From Pragia fontium DSM 5563 = ATCC 49100 (lineage in GTDB: Bacteria; Pseudomonadota; Gammaproteobacteria; Enterobacterales; Enterobacteriaceae): a stretch of DNA of 64,000 nucleotides. This document shows, one piece after another, positions 49,257 to 59,677 of this stretch. Below the pieces are notes generated by a model, which worked only from the letters and a program-made list of their open reading frames with translations, ran no database searches and had not been told where the DNA came from. Each line of letters opens with the position of its first letter. The stretch's first letter is position 1. The stretch spans positions 62,001 through 126,000 of the forward strand of contig NZ_FOLW01000008.1 of NCBI RefSeq assembly GCF_900112475.1, in the 5' to 3' direction. The position numbers and the translations under genes are program-made.

Positions 49257-51878
49257 CTAGAATGATTTATTTAGCGTTTTACTTATCTTCTCAAATAGAT
49301 CCCCTGACAGGTTATCCAAACCTCTCAACTTCTCTAAAGCATTACGCATAAGCCCCTGACGCACTTGATCATAACGACTTAAACGGATCAACGGTTCAAT
49401 CAACCGTGAAGCCACCTGCGGGTTACGTTGATTAAGATCCACCAATACCTCAGTTAAAAACGCATAGCCTGAACCATCTTTCGCATGAAATGCCGATGGA
49501 TTAGCAGAAGCAAAAGCGCCGATCAATGAACGGATCCGGTTTGGGTTATTCATGCTGAAAGATCGATGATTAAGTAACGATGTTATATTCTGCAATACAT
49601 GACGATCCGGACTACTGGCCTGCAAAATAAACCACTTATCCATCACCAAACCATCCTGATGCCAGCGCTCATCAAAGGCTGACATTAACGCATCCCGGCA
49701 AGGTAACTGAGCAGCAACCGCCGCAGACAAGGCGGCAAGAGAATCGGTCATATTATTCGCTTGATGGTACTGCTGGCTTACCAACCCGTCGGCAAATTCG
49801 CTTTCGGTAAAAGCCAGATAGCTTAAGCACACGTTACTCAGCGCTCGTTTGGCAATATCACCATGTTCAATCCGATAAGCTTTGGTTCTGTTAGCCAGAT
49901 AAACCGCCAACCACTCATCCTGCATTTCCCGAGCAAAGGTATTCACCAATTCTGCTTTTACTGTATGAATGGCGTCTGGATCGATAACCTCAAACAACTC
50001 AGACATTTCATTCTCTGATGGCAGTGTCAGGATCTGCGCCGCCAAGGCCGGATCCAACTTATCGCTCAGTAGAATGGCGCGGAAAGCATCAATCACATGT
50101 AGAGGTAGCTCAAACGGTTTACCTTGCTGTATATCTGCAACATTCTGCTTAATATATTTTGCCAGCAGCATTTGAGCAGCATCCCAGCGAGCAAAATCAT
50201 TGCTGGCATGCTGCATCAGAAACGCTAGCTGCTCATCGCTATATGGATAGTCCAGCTTCACCGGGGCTGAAAACTCTCTCAACAACGAAATAATTGGTTG
50301 CTGTGGCACATTATCAAACACAAAGGTTTGCTTGGCTTCCGTCAGGTTAAGAATAGGATTAACCAATTTCCCTGCCGTATAAAGCGGGATTACTTCACCG
50401 CCGTTGCCATAGAGCTCAATATCTAATGGAATATGCAGAGGTAACTTTTCTGCCTGATCTTGAGTTGGTGGCGTCATTTGGCTCACCGTCAGGCTATACT
50501 GCTGTTTATCCGCATCATAGCTGTCAAGTACCGTTAGCTGCGGCGTACCGGACTGGCTATACCAACGTTTGAACAGCGTTAAATCGATACCGGAAGCTTC
50601 TTCCATGGCCTGCACAAAATCATCGCAGGTGGCTGCGCTACCGTCATGGCGCTGAAAATAAAGCTTCATACCCGCCTGAAACTTCTCTTCTCCCAGTAAC
50701 GTATGCATCATACGGATCACTTCCGATCCTTTCTCATACACCGTGAGAGTATAGAAGTTATTCATCTCGATAACTTTATCCGGGCGAATTGGATGCGCCA
50801 TTGGGCTAGCATCTTCAGCGAACTGCGCACCGCGCATCACTCTAACGGAATCGATGCGGTTTACCGCTCGCGAGCCCAAATCTGAACTGAATTCCTGATC
50901 GCGGAATACCGTCAGTCCCTCTTTCAGGCTGAGCTGGAACCAGTCGCGACAGGTAACGCGGTTTCCGGTCCAGTTATGGAAATACTCATGACCAATCACC
51001 GATTCTATATTCAGATAATCTTTATCCGTTGCGGTTTCGGCTTTTGCCAGCACATATTTGGAGTTAAAGACGTTTAATCCTTTATTCTCCATCGCGCCCA
51101 TATTGAAGAAATCAACGGCCACGATCATATAAATATCCAGATCGTACTCTAGCCCAAAACGGGTCTCATCCCATTTCATGGCATTTTTCAACGAGGTCAT
51201 CGCCCAGTCCGCACGATCGAGGTTACCGCGGTCAACATATAATTCCAGATCGACGCTACGCCCAGAGCAAGTAACAAACTTGTCGCGTAAGACATCAAAG
51301 TCACCGGCTACCAGAGCAAACAGGTAACTCGGTTTTGGGAAAGGATCCTGCCACTGGATCCAATGGCGCCCATCTTCCAGCTCCCCTTGGTCGATCCGGT
51401 TACCGTTGGATAACAAATAAGGGTAGCTTTTTTTATCCGCTACGATCCGAGTGGTAAAGCGAGCCAGCACATCCGGACGATCCAGATAATAGGTAATATG
51501 TCGGAAACCTTCAGCTTCACACTGGGTGCATAGTGCATCACCAGAAACGTAGAGCCCTTCAAGTGCGCTATTGGTCGCCGGATGAATATCATTAACAATC
51601 TTCAGGGTAAAACTGTCGGGAAGATTGTTCAACACCAGCTGACCTTCCTTTTGTTGATAATCCGTCCAGTCTTGATCATTCACACTAACGGAGATCAGCG
51701 TTAGGCTTTCCCCATCGAGTACTAATGCCGCACTATTTTTTCCATTGCGCTGCACCTGACTTACCGCCGTTACTCGAGTGGTTTCCGGCGCTAAATCAAA
51801 ATCCAAGTCAATATCAGTAATAATAAAATCAGGTTTACGATAATCCTGGCGATACTTTGCCTGTGGTTTCTGTGTCAT
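49257..51878 (-). CDS. pepN: Aminopeptidase N
   Basis: Major M1-family metallo-aminopeptidase of the cytoplasm, finishing the breakdown of peptides from ATP-dependent proteases. The start at 51878 (MTQKPQAKYRQDYRKPDF) fits E. coli (870 residues); the protein here has 873. The exopeptidase motif GAMENKG (about 261) and the zinc site HEYFHNWTGNR with the downstream glutamate of LKEGLT are intact. The C-terminal helical domain (about 545-873) is complete. It is divergent from pncB, as in E. coli. Confidence 0.97.
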   Translation of the reverse strand: MTQKPQAKYRQDYRKPDFIITDIDLDFDLAPETTRVTAVSQVQRNGKNSAALVLDGESLTLISVSVNDQDWTDYQQKEGQLVLNNLPDSFTLKIVNDIHPATNSALEGLYVSGDALCTQCEAEGFRHITYYLDRPDVLARFTTRIVADKKSYPYLLSNGNRIDQGELEDGRHWIQWQDPFPKPSYLFALVAGDFDVLRDKFVTCSGRSVDLELYVDRGNLDRADWAMTSLKNAMKWDETRFGLEYDLDIYMIVAVDFFNMGAMENKGLNVFNSKYVLAKAETATDKDYLNIESVIGHEYFHNWTGNRVTCRDWFQLSLKEGLTVFRDQEFSSDLGSRAVNRIDSVRVMRGAQFAEDASPMAHPIRPDKVIEMNNFYTLTVYEKGSEVIRMMHTLLGEEKFQAGMKLYFQRHDGSAATCDDFVQAMEEASGIDLTLFKRWYSQSGTPQLTVLDSYDADKQQYSLTVSQMTPPTQDQAEKLPLHIPLDIELYGNGGEVIPLYTAGKLVNPILNLTEAKQTFVFDNVPQQPIISLLREFSAPVKLDYPYSDEQLAFLMQHASNDFARWDAAQMLLAKYIKQNVADIQQGKPFELPLHVIDAFRAILLSDKLDPALAAQILTLPSENEMSELFEVIDPDAIHTVKAELVNTFAREMQDEWLAVYLANRTKAYRIEHGDIAKRALSNVCLSYLAFTESEFADGLVSQQYHQANNMTDSLAALSAAVAAQLPCRDALMSAFDERWHQDGLVMDKWFILQASSPDRHVLQNITSLLNHRSFSMNNPNRIRSLIGAFASANPSAFHAKDGSGYAFLTEVLVDLNQRNPQVASRLIEPLIRLSRYDQVRQGLMRNALEKLRGLDNLSGDLFEKISKTLNKSF

Positions 51879-52190
51879 AAAAAAACCTATGTTGTTCAAT
51901 CAATTCATAAACTGAGTCTATGCTTCTTCCTCGTCAGTTGCAAAACCGCGCGTGGCTAAATAAGAAAAATAATCATTTTCTTCCTTACTATTGTCTGACT
52001 AACCGAAAATATCAGGATAGCAACCGCAATAAACCTTTTACCTAAGCCCAACATTACCGCTGGGCACTCACCTGTTTTTAGGTACCCTCGATAGAAGGGC
52101 TTTATACAACCGTTTTATTTGATGAAATATAAAAGGTATACTCCCCAGACATTTCAGAGCGTCACTTAATGAGAAAACAGTAACCGCAAC
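51879..52190. other. Divergent spacer between pepN and pncB
   Basis: 312 bp with both promoters. A -10-like TATACT (52137-52142) lies about 50 bases before pncB, and a small hairpin GCCCA...TGGGC occurs near 52047-52066. I do not see a clear NadR-type palindrome, although pncB is NadR-controlled in E. coli. Confidence 0.4.
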
Positions 52191-53399
52191 ATGAAACCAC
52201 AGGCAAGCCCCATTCTTACTTCATTATTAGATACCGATGCTTATAAGCTGCATATGCAGCAGGCTGTTTTTCATCATTACCGTAATACTACCGTGGTTGC
52301 GGAGTTTCGCTGTCGCAGTGAAGATGCTCTGGGTGATTATGCTGATGAAATTCGCCAACAAATCTTTTTAATGCAAGACTTGGCGTTAACTGAAGACGAG
52401 TACCACTATCTGGCCTCTCTTCCCTTCTTTCATCAAGACTATCTGGACTGGCTGAAAACATTCCGCTTCAATTCAGATCAGGTACAAGTCACCAATGAAA
52501 ACGGGAAATTACAGATTCGTATTACCGGACTGTGGTATGAAGCGATTCTGTGGGAAGTTCCTCTGCTGGCGGTTATCAGTGAAACTATTCATCGCCACAG
52601 AACACCTGAAATTGGTCGCCAACAGGCAATCGATTTCCTGCATAACAAACTTGCCCATTTTCGTGCTAATTACGCTGACGTCGATTTATCACAGTTTAAA
52701 GTATCCGACTTCGGTACACGCCGTCGCTACAGTAAAGATGTGCAGCAAGCGATTGTGACCGTATTACAGCAATCGTTCTCTCCTTACCTGATTGGCACCA
52801 GTAATTACGATCTGGCGCGCCGCCTGAATCTGTCACCGATTGGCACTCAAGCCCATGAATGGTTTCAGGCTTTCCAGCAAATTAGCCCGGTTCTAGCCAA
52901 TAGCCAGCGAGCCGCTTTACAAGGTTGGTTGGATGAATATCCAAATCAGCTTGGTATTGCCCTGACTGACTGCATTACTATGGACGCATTCCTGCATGAT
53001 TTCGGTATCCAGTTTGCTACTCAATATGAAGGGCTGCGTCATGACTCCGGCGATCCCTTTGAATGGGGCGAAAAGGCTATTGCTCACTATCAGAATCTTG
53101 CTATTGATCCATTAACGAAAACCTTGGTTTTTTCTGATAATCTCGATTTGGACAAAGCGCTGGCGCTATACAAACGCTTTCACACTCGAGTCAAACTGGT
53201 TTTTGGCATTGGAACGCGCCTAACCTGCGACATTCCAGGCGTTAACCCGCTGAATATCGTCATAAAACTGATTCAATGTAACGGTAAACCCGTTGCCAAG
53301 CTGTCTGATAGTCCAGGAAAAACCATTTGTCAGGACAAAGGATTCGTTAAAGCACTGCATAAAGCCTTTAATTTACCTTTAGTAAAACGTGACAACTGA
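52191..53399 (+). CDS. pncB: Nicotinate phosphoribosyltransferase
   Basis: Joins nicotinate and PRPP to give nicotinate mononucleotide, with ATP hydrolysis, in NAD salvage after PncA. The 402 residues match E. coli PncB (400). Marks include [19 protein letters not shown] at the start, [11 protein letters not shown]-like [15 protein letters not shown] (about 166), the phosphorylated histidine region [14 protein letters not shown] (about 220) and [15 protein letters not shown] terminator follows; asnS lies 280 bp further. Confidence 0.97.
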   Translation: MKPQASPILTSLLDTDAYKLHMQQAVFHHYRNTTVVAEFRCRSEDALGDYADEIRQQIFLMQDLALTEDEYHYLASLPFFHQDYLDWLKTFRFNSDQVQVTNENGKLQIRITGLWYEAILWEVPLLAVISETIHRHRTPEIGRQQAIDFLHNKLAHFRANYADVDLSQFKVSDFGTRRRYSKDVQQAIVTVLQQSFSPYLIGTSNYDLARRLNLSPIGTQAHEWFQAFQQISPVLANSQRAALQGWLDEYPNQLGIALTDCITMDAFLHDFGIQFATQYEGLRHDSGDPFEWGEKAIAHYQNLAIDPLTKTLVFSDNLDLDKALALYKRFHTRVKLVFGIGTRLTCDIPGVNPLNIVIKLIQCNGKPVAKLSDSPGKTICQDKGFVKALHKAFNLPLVKRDN

Positions 53400-53422
53400 T
53401 ATTCTGGCAATATATATGAAAG

Positions 53423-53460
53423 AAAAGCCGCCTTACTACTGTAAATGAGCGGCTTTTTTT
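53423..53460 (+). terminator. pncB terminator
   Basis: AAAAGCCGC (53423-53431) and GCGGCTTTT (53449-53457) form a 9-bp perfect stem followed by a run of T. Confidence 0.9.
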
Positions 53461-53680
53461 AGTACCTTTACTGGTTAGTTCAGTTTCCGCAAACTTATGG
53501 GTCAAAACCTGAGTGCTAAGGTAAGTTGTTGTATCTTACTATGCTGCGGATATTGCTGTTTTCTGATTGTCAGTTAACATGCAGAAAATAATACAGAGTT
53601 CAGGCCATTGCGTTACCAACGAATAGGTAACCGGCCTTAAGTCATCATTCAGATAAATTAACATCATAAGAGAGAAATTT

Positions 53681-55081
53681 ATGAGCGTAGTGCCTGTAGT
53701 CGACGTACTGCAAGGCCGTGCCGCGGTTGACAGCGAAGTCACCGTACGCGGTTGGGTACGTACCCGGCGAGATTCTAAAGCCGGTATATCCTTTTTAACC
53801 GTTTATGACGGTTCCTGCTTTAATCCATTACAGGCTGTTATCAATAGTTCTCTGCCAAATTATCAGGATGAAGTTTTACACCTGACAACCGGCTGCTCGG
53901 TCATCATTACCGGTAAAGTGGTCGCATCTCCCGGTGAAGGCCAGTCTTTTGAACTACAAGCGACTGATGTCAAAGTTGCTGGCTGGGTAGACGATCCAGA
54001 CACTTATCCAATGGCGGCTAAACGCCATACTATCGAATATCTGCGTGAAGTCGCCCACTTACGTCCGCGCACTAACATCATTGGTGCCGTTGCCCGTGTA
54101 AGACATACGCTGGCTCAGGCAATTCATCGTTTCTTTGATGAACAAGGTTATTTCTGGGTTTCCACCCCGATTATCACAGCAGCCGATACCGAAGGTGCCG
54201 GTGAAATGTTCCGCGTTTCTACGCTGGATCTGCAAAATCTACCGCGTACCGATAAAGGTCAGGTTGATTTCAGTGAAGACTTCTTTGGTCAAGAGTCATT
54301 CCTGACGGTTTCTGGTCAGTTAAACGGCGAAGCTTACGCCAGTGCTTTATCCAAGATCTATACCTTTGGCCCGACCTTCCGTGCAGAAAACTCGAATACC
54401 AGCCGCCATTTAGCAGAATTCTGGATGGTTGAGCCGGAAGTGGCCTTTGCCGACCTGAATGACGTCGCCGCATTAGCTGAAAGCATGTTGAAGTATGTGT
54501 TTAAAGCGGTTCTTGAAGAACGTGCTGATGATATGGCCTTCTTTGCTGAGCGTGTAGACAACGAGGCCGTTTCTCGTCTGGAAAAATTCGTGAACTCTGA
54601 TTTTGCTCAGGTTGACTACACCGATGCCATCACGATTCTGGAAAATTGTGGTCAAAGCTTTGAAAACCCGGTTAGCTGGGGCATCGACCTCTCCTCCGAG
54701 CACGAACGTTATTTAGCAGAAAAACATTTCAAAGCGCCGGTGGTGGTCAAGAACTATCCGAAAGATATCAAAGCCTTCTATATGCGTATGAACGAAGACG
54801 GCAAAACCGTTGCCGCCATGGACGTTCTGGCACCGGGCATTGGTGAAATTATCGGTGGTTCCCAGCGTGAAGAACGTTTGGAAGAGTTCGATCGCCGTCT
54901 GGCAGAGCTCGGCATGAATAAAGAAGACTATAGCTGGTATCGCGATCTGCGTCGCTATGGTACCGTTCCTCATGCTGGCTTTGGCTTAGGATTTGAGCGT
55001 TTAATCGCTTATGTCACCGGAGTGCAAAACGTTCGTGACGTGATTCCGTTCCCAAGAACGCCAAGAAACGTTTCATTTTAA
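53681..55081 (+). CDS. asnS: Asparaginyl-tRNA synthetase
   Basis: Class IIb synthetase that charges tRNA-Asn. The 466 residues equal E. coli AsnS. An N-terminal OB-fold anticodon-binding domain (about 15-105, [14 protein letters not shown]) is followed by the catalytic core with motif 2 ([20 protein letters not shown], about 227) and motif 3 ([15 protein letters not shown], about 432). As in E. coli it is preceded by pncB and followed by an OmpF-type porin gene. The stop codon lies in an 11-bp inverted repeat. Confidence 0.98.
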   Translation: MSVVPVVDVLQGRAAVDSEVTVRGWVRTRRDSKAGISFLTVYDGSCFNPLQAVINSSLPNYQDEVLHLTTGCSVIITGKVVASPGEGQSFELQATDVKVAGWVDDPDTYPMAAKRHTIEYLREVAHLRPRTNIIGAVARVRHTLAQAIHRFFDEQGYFWVSTPIITAADTEGAGEMFRVSTLDLQNLPRTDKGQVDFSEDFFGQESFLTVSGQLNGEAYASALSKIYTFGPTFRAENSNTSRHLAEFWMVEPEVAFADLNDVAALAESMLKYVFKAVLEERADDMAFFAERVDNEAVSRLEKFVNSDFAQVDYTDAITILENCGQSFENPVSWGIDLSSEHERYLAEKHFKAPVVVKNYPKDIKAFYMRMNEDGKTVAAMDVLAPGIGEIIGGSQREERLEEFDRRLAELGMNKEDYSWYRDLRRYGTVPHAGFGLGFERLIAYVTGVQNVRDVIPFPRTPRNVSF

Positions 55082-55104
55082 ACGCAACAAAAAGCGTTTA
55101 AAAT
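55075..55104. other. Inverted repeat across the asnS stop codon
   Basis: ATTTTAAACGC (55075-55085) and GCGTTTAAAAT (55094-55104) are an 11-bp perfect inverted repeat with an eight-base loop. The left arm contains the asnS stop codon. The regular terminator follows 12 bases later. Confidence 0.6.
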
Positions 55105-55116
55105 TCGTTCAACACC

Positions 55117-55149
55117 CAAAGGGCCAAATATTTTGGCCCTTTGTTTTTT
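55117..55149 (+). terminator. asnS terminator
   Basis: CAAAGGGCCAAA and TTTGGCCCTTTG-like arms around a short AT loop, followed by TTTTTT. A strong intrinsic terminator. Confidence 0.92.
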
Positions 55150-55370
55150 AAAAATTAGAGACTTATCACAAAGTTCATTCCTATTCACATTTAGAAACAG
55201 CTATTTTCCCCTTGTAACTTCTTTAGTATATTAGTAGCATTTAAAGGCTAGATTAACTGCCGCACGAATGAAAAACTGCGGGTGGTTTAAAAAATGCATC
55301 AATTGTTATCAGCTATAAAGCTGAATGCAGTGGCCGATGCTAGACAACTCCAATGAGGGAAGTTAATAAA

Positions 55371-56459
55371 ATGATGAAACGTAAAATTTTAGCAGTTATG
55401 GTACCAGCAATGTTAGTTGCCGGTGCAGCAAACGCAGCCGAAGTGTATAACAAAGACGGCAACAAGTTAGATATCACCGGTAAAATCCAAGGTTCTCACC
55501 TGTTCTCCGATGATAAAAGTGCTGATGGCGATAAGAGCTACGTTCGTTTCGGCATTAAAGGCGAAACTCAGGTTAGCGATCAGGTTGTTGGCTATGGTTT
55601 CTACCAAGCAGAACTGAAAGCCGACAAGAAAGAAGGCGATAACTCTCAGAAGACTCGTTTAGCTTACGCTGGTCTGAAAGTGGGTGATGCGGGTTCTTTC
55701 GACTACGGTCGTAACTACGGCGTTCTATATGACATCGGCGGCTGGACTGACGTTCTGCCTGAGTTCGGTGGCGACTCTTTCCAACAAACTGACGTCTTTA
55801 TGACTCAGCGTGCTGGTGGCTTAGCAACTTACCGTAATAAAAACTTCTTTGGTATGGTTGATGGTCTGAACTTTGCCGTTCAATACCAAGGTCGTAACGA
55901 CTCTGGTGACCGTAACGGTTCTGATCGTAACGGCGACGGTTGGGGTATGTCTTCTACCTATGATTTAGGTATGGGTCTATCTTTAGGTGCAGCTTATGCA
56001 TCATCTGATCGTACTGATGGTCAAACTGCAGATCACCGTGGTGACCGTGCAGATGCCGCTACTGGTGGTATCAAATACGACGCTAACAACATCTACTTGG
56101 CTGCTATTTATGGCCAAACTTACAACATGACTCGTTTTGGTACCGACAACAAATTTGTTGCTAACAAAACCCAAAACGTTGAGTTAGTTGCTCAGTATCA
56201 ATTCGACTTCGGCCTGCAGCCATCTCTGGCTTGGGTTTACTCAAAAGGTAAAGACTTAGGCTATACTGATGGCGTACACAATTTCGATAGCGAAGAATTA
56301 GCAAACTATATCGATGTTGGCGCTAACTACTACTTTAACAAAAACATGTCTGTTAAAGTTGACTATAAAATCAACCAGTTAGATGATAACAGCTTCACTA
56401 AAGCTGCTGGCATCACAACTGATGACGTTGTAGCTGTAGGTCTGGTTTATCAGTTCTAA
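55371..56459 (+). CDS. ompF: OmpF/OmpC-type trimeric porin
   Basis: General diffusion porin of the outer membrane. The start at 55371 ([15 protein letters not shown]) matches E. coli porins; the frame extends six codons upstream. The 362 residues comprise a signal peptide cleaved at [14 protein letters not shown], sixteen beta strands, the constriction-loop motif PEFGGD (about 126-131) and the terminal VGLVYQF. Between asnS and aspC the position is that of E. coli ompF, but sequence alone cannot separate OmpF from OmpC type in a distant genus. The leader is long, as expected for a porin under small-RNA and OmpR control. Confidence 0.9.
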   Translation: MMKRKILAVMVPAMLVAGAANAAEVYNKDGNKLDITGKIQGSHLFSDDKSADGDKSYVRFGIKGETQVSDQVVGYGFYQAELKADKKEGDNSQKTRLAYAGLKVGDAGSFDYGRNYGVLYDIGGWTDVLPEFGGDSFQQTDVFMTQRAGGLATYRNKNFFGMVDGLNFAVQYQGRNDSGDRNGSDRNGDGWGMSSTYDLGMGLSLGAAYASSDRTDGQTADHRGDRADAATGGIKYDANNIYLAAIYGQTYNMTRFGTDNKFVANKTQNVELVAQYQFDFGLQPSLAWVYSKGKDLGYTDGVHNFDSEELANYIDVGANYYFNKNMSVKVDYKINQLDDNSFTKAAGITTDDVVAVGLVYQF

Positions 56460-56480
56460 TTTATCTTTAAATAAGATAAC

Positions 56481-56506
56481 AAAAGGCACCTTCGGGTGCC
56501 TTTTTA
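56481..56506 (+). terminator. Porin gene terminator
   Basis: AAAAGGCACC and GGTGCCTTTT form a 10-bp perfect stem closed by a TTCG tetraloop and followed by T residues. Confidence 0.95.
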
Positions 56507-56689
56507 ATTGGCTTTAAAAATATTTCTATCGTAATTCAACAAGGTTATTAGATTTTTCAATATATATAGCAACTTTATAGTTTTATTTACTTTTTCTTGT
56601 TAAATCATTGTCAAATCCGACAAATTAACGATACTCTGGCTATACTATTGTTTTCCCCCTGTTACTCTAATTCATGGAAGCCATCTACT

Positions 56690-57880
56690 ATGTTTGAACA
56701 TATTAAAGCCGCGCCTGCTGACCCGATATTAGGATTGGGAGAGCTGTATAACGCCGAAGCCCGCCAGAATAAAATTAACCTTGGTATTGGTGTATATAAA
56801 GATGAAACAGGTCACACGCCGGTTCTTGATAGTGTAAAAAAAGCTGAGCAGTATTTGCTGGAAAATGAAAATACCAAAAACTATCTCGGTATTGCTGGTC
56901 TAGCAGCATTTGCCAGCTGTACTCAAGAATTACTGTTTGGTGCGGGTAATTCAATTATCGCTGACAAACGTGCTCGTACCGCCCAATCACCGGGTGGCAC
57001 CGGAGCCCTGCGTATTGCAGCAGACTTTATAGCAGCCAATACCAGCGCAAAACGCGTCTGGATCAGTAACCCAACTTGGCCAAATCATAAAAATGTCTTC
57101 CAGGCGGCGGGATTAGAAACCCCTGAATACCAGTATTACAATGCGTCAGAGCATGCGCTGGATTTTGAAGGGATGTTGGCCAGCTTAGAGAAAGCCCAAG
57201 CGGGTGATGTGGTACTGTTCCACGGCTGCTGCCATAACCCTACCGGTATCGATCCAACGGCAGAGCAATGGCAAATACTGGCTAAACTCTCCGCTGAACG
57301 CGGTTGGCTGCCTTTGTTTGACTTTGCCTATCAGGGATTTGCTAACGGTTTAGAAGAAGATGCTCAGGGACTGCGTGTTTTTGCCGCTACCCATTCTGAG
57401 TTGATTGTTGCCAGTTCCTATTCAAAGAACTTTGGCTTATATAATGAGCGCGTCGGTGCATTTACCTTAGTTGCTGCCGATAGCGAAACCGCTGAACGTG
57501 CCTTTAGTCAGGTAAAATCTGTTATTCGTGCCAACTACTCCAATCCGCCATCCCATGGTGCTTCTGTGGTTGCCACCATATTGAGTAATCCAACCCTACG
57601 CGCTACTTGGGAGCAGGAATTAACCGATATGCGTCAGCGTATTCATCGTATGCGTCAGCTGTTCGTTAATACTCTGCAGGAAAAAGGCGCTCAACAGGAC
57701 TTTAGTTTCATTATCCAACAAAATGGTATGTTCTCCTTCAGTGGGCTGTCTCAAGAGCAGGTGCTGCGTTTAAGAGACGAATATGCTATCTATGCGGTTA
57801 ACTCAGGGCGTATCAACGTTGCCGGAATGACGTTAGATAATATGGCTCCGCTGTGTGAAGCAATTGTTGCTGTGCTTTGA
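56690..57880 (+). CDS. aspC: Aspartate aminotransferase
   Basis: PLP enzyme that exchanges the amino group between aspartate and 2-oxoglutarate, and also acts on aromatic amino acids. The start at 56690 ([16 protein letters not shown]) has GGAAG upstream and gives 396 residues, the E. coli length. The PLP lysine lies in [15 protein letters not shown] (about 246), [12 protein letters not shown] (about 189) holds the Asn-Pro-x-Gly turn and [11 protein letters not shown] contains substrate-binding residues. It follows the porin gene as in E. coli. Confidence 0.97.
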   Translation: MFEHIKAAPADPILGLGELYNAEARQNKINLGIGVYKDETGHTPVLDSVKKAEQYLLENENTKNYLGIAGLAAFASCTQELLFGAGNSIIADKRARTAQSPGGTGALRIAADFIAANTSAKRVWISNPTWPNHKNVFQAAGLETPEYQYYNASEHALDFEGMLASLEKAQAGDVVLFHGCCHNPTGIDPTAEQWQILAKLSAERGWLPLFDFAYQGFANGLEEDAQGLRVFAATHSELIVASSYSKNFGLYNERVGAFTLVAADSETAERAFSQVKSVIRANYSNPPSHGASVVATILSNPTLRATWEQELTDMRQRIHRMRQLFVNTLQEKGAQQDFSFIIQQNGMFSFSGLSQEQVLRLRDEYAIYAVNSGRINVAGMTLDNMAPLCEAIVAVL

Positions 57881-57957
57881 GTTGGGAGGGAGACTGACGC
57901 TTAGGTGTAATGTTTGTTAGTTAAGGATCCCACTCTGTATGCAATAACTGATAAATT

Positions 57958-57987
57958 CCGTCATCTCGGTTTTCACCGGGATGACGG
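57958..57987. repeat. Palindromic element after aspC
   Basis: CCGTCAT...ATGACGG arms with an inner CGG-TTTTCA-CCG form a long hairpin in the gap between the convergent genes aspC and gloC. The core TCGGTTTTCACCG resembles the element at 2591-2615. It may act as a terminator but has no T tract. Confidence 0.55.
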
Positions 57988-58059
57988 GGTAGATGGAATA
58001 AAAACGCTTAACTGATCGGCATTACGCTTAAGCGTCCTTTTCTATTTCTATTTTCTCTC

Positions 58060-58704
58060 TTATCTGACAGCACTATCCGCTACAAACGGATTAGTCAGGC
58101 GTTCATCGCCGAATGTTGACATTGGCCCATGTCCGGGAATGAACTGGACGTCGTTGCCTAAAGGCCAGAGTTTTTCACGAATTGAGTTAATCAGATCGGT
58201 ATAATTACCGCGAGGGAAATCGGTTCGCCCTATTCCACCAGCAAATAACACATCACCGACGGAAGCTAATCTCGATGACTCTGAGAAGAAAATCACGTGC
58301 CCCGGCGTATGGCCAGGAGTATGACGAACAAATAGCGTTTCATTACCCACGCTCACTTTATCCCCCTCTTCTAACCAACGATTAGGGGTAAAAGGCGTAC
58401 AGTTTTCTAAACCAAACCGAGCACTTTGTTCTGCCAAACTCTCTAACAAAAAAGCATCATCTCTGTGTGGGCCAACAATGGGCACGTTGTAACGTTCAGC
58501 CATTTCTTTTGCCGCACCAACATGATCCAAATGACCATGGGTCAATAGCACTTGCTCTAAGGTTAACCCCAAACTATCGATTGCCCGCATTAATAACGTG
58601 GCTTCACCACCCGGATCAACAATGGCCGCTTTATTGGTCTCTTCACACCAGAGTAATGTGCAATTTTGCTGAAAAGGGGTAACGGGAATAATTTTATATT
58701 TCAA
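58060..58704 (-). CDS. gloC: Type II glyoxalase GloC (YcbL)
   Basis: Metallo-beta-lactamase fold hydrolase that splits S-lactoylglutathione, the second step of methylglyoxal detoxification. The metal motif [10 protein letters not shown] (about 55-64) is intact, with later ligands in [20 protein letters not shown] and FIPGHGP. The 214 residues match E. coli YcbL (215), which is shorter than GloB because it lacks the helical C-terminal domain. It lies downstream of mepK on the minus strand. Confidence 0.93.
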   Translation of the reverse strand: MKYKIIPVTPFQQNCTLLWCEETNKAAIVDPGGEATLLMRAIDSLGLTLEQVLLTHGHLDHVGAAKEMAERYNVPIVGPHRDDAFLLESLAEQSARFGLENCTPFTPNRWLEEGDKVSVGNETLFVRHTPGHTPGHVIFFSESSRLASVGDVLFAGGIGRTDFPRGNYTDLINSIREKLWPLGNDVQFIPGHGPMSTFGDERLTNPFVADSAVR

Positions 58705-58845
58705 AGACCTTCTCCATCGTAACTCATATTATTTTCTGATCATGAAGCAATACTACTGCCTTCTGTCGACTTTGTTTAGTATTCCAGCAGAAATAAAAAA
58801 GGTGCCTGAAAAATCGGCACCTTAATCATCAATCAATATTTTGCG

Positions 58846-59418
58846 TTACCAGTTTCTCACTGGGCCCGTATCCACATGAACAAAGTTACTTGAAGGATAA
58901 TAACCCACGCCACCCGATTTCATTTTTAACGCCGCATCGCGCAGCGTTTTTAATGGAACACCAACAATACGGATATCTGCCGCTTGACCAAGGGTATGAT
59001 AGCTATGTTTAGCAACGCCACGTTTGCTTGCTCTCATTTGATTATTACTATTGACGCTACGATAACCGCAAATCAATTCAAGTTCTTTATTGCCAAACTG
59101 CTTTTGTAGATAATAGAGTTTATCATACAGCTTTGGATCAATAGTGATGACCTGATTGGTTCGACGATCGCGGAAGATATGATTTAAGCGAGCCAACTCT
59201 TTTTTATCGTAGCTCTTACCGTTGAAATAGGTAGACTTGATCGTTTCATTGGTATTGATATTCTTAACCAGCAAAGTTCGGGTTCGTACCTGACTTTTGC
59301 TTTTAGTTGTAGAGGTTTTAGTTGGAGCCGCCAATACAACATCAGGAATAAGTACTAAACCTAAAGTCGCTCCGCCAATTGCCAGCCACTTCCGGCGATG
59401 ATGATCAATTTTATCCAT
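58846..59418 (-). CDS. mepK: Murein endopeptidase MepK (YcbK), Tat-type signal
   Basis: DUF882/M15-like metallopeptidase; the E. coli enzyme cuts 3-3 crosslinks in peptidoglycan. The 190 residues open with a twin-arginine signal (RRKWLAIGGATLG, then a hydrophobic stretch to ALA-like VVLAAP). Metal ligands are in KHSYHTLGQAADI (His and Asp, about 143-152) and NFVHVDTG (His near 182). E. coli MepK has 182 residues. Its neighbour ldtD makes the very 3-3 bonds that MepK removes. Confidence 0.93.
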   Translation of the reverse strand: MDKIDHHRRKWLAIGGATLGLVLIPDVVLAAPTKTSTTKSKSQVRTRTLLVKNINTNETIKSTYFNGKSYDKKELARLNHIFRDRRTNQVITIDPKLYDKLYYLQKQFGNKELELICGYRSVNSNNQMRASKRGVAKHSYHTLGQAADIRIVGVPLKTLRDAALKMKSGGVGYYPSSNFVHVDTGPVRNW

Positions 59419-59581
59419 ATATCTGTTTATACTCAGTAACGCTGTTTACATTGTGAATCGCATTCGTTGGTTGCTTATCAGCTGATTAACACTATCTGCT
59501 GAAATAAGCTACTCGCCATACTGGCAACAGAAAACCAACGAATATGATTTAATATCAATAAGTAGAGTAACCTGTAATTGA

Positions 59582-59633
59582 AAACAGTCCAGCATTTGAC
59601 TGTTTCACGGGCGCTTAAAATGTAAGCGCCCGT
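59582..59633. terminator. Two adjacent hairpins downstream of ldtD
   Basis: AAACAGTC/GACTGTTT (59582-59589 and 59598-59605) and ACGGGCGCTTA/TAAGCGCCCGT (59607-59617 and 59623-59633) are two perfect stems one base apart. They lie in the 259-bp gap between ldtD and mepK, both on the minus strand. T tracts are lacking, but the GC-rich stem could end or protect the ldtD transcript. Confidence 0.5.
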
Positions 59634-59677
59634 TAATACATGTTTATTATGACAACAAAAACGAGAGGATTACTGCA

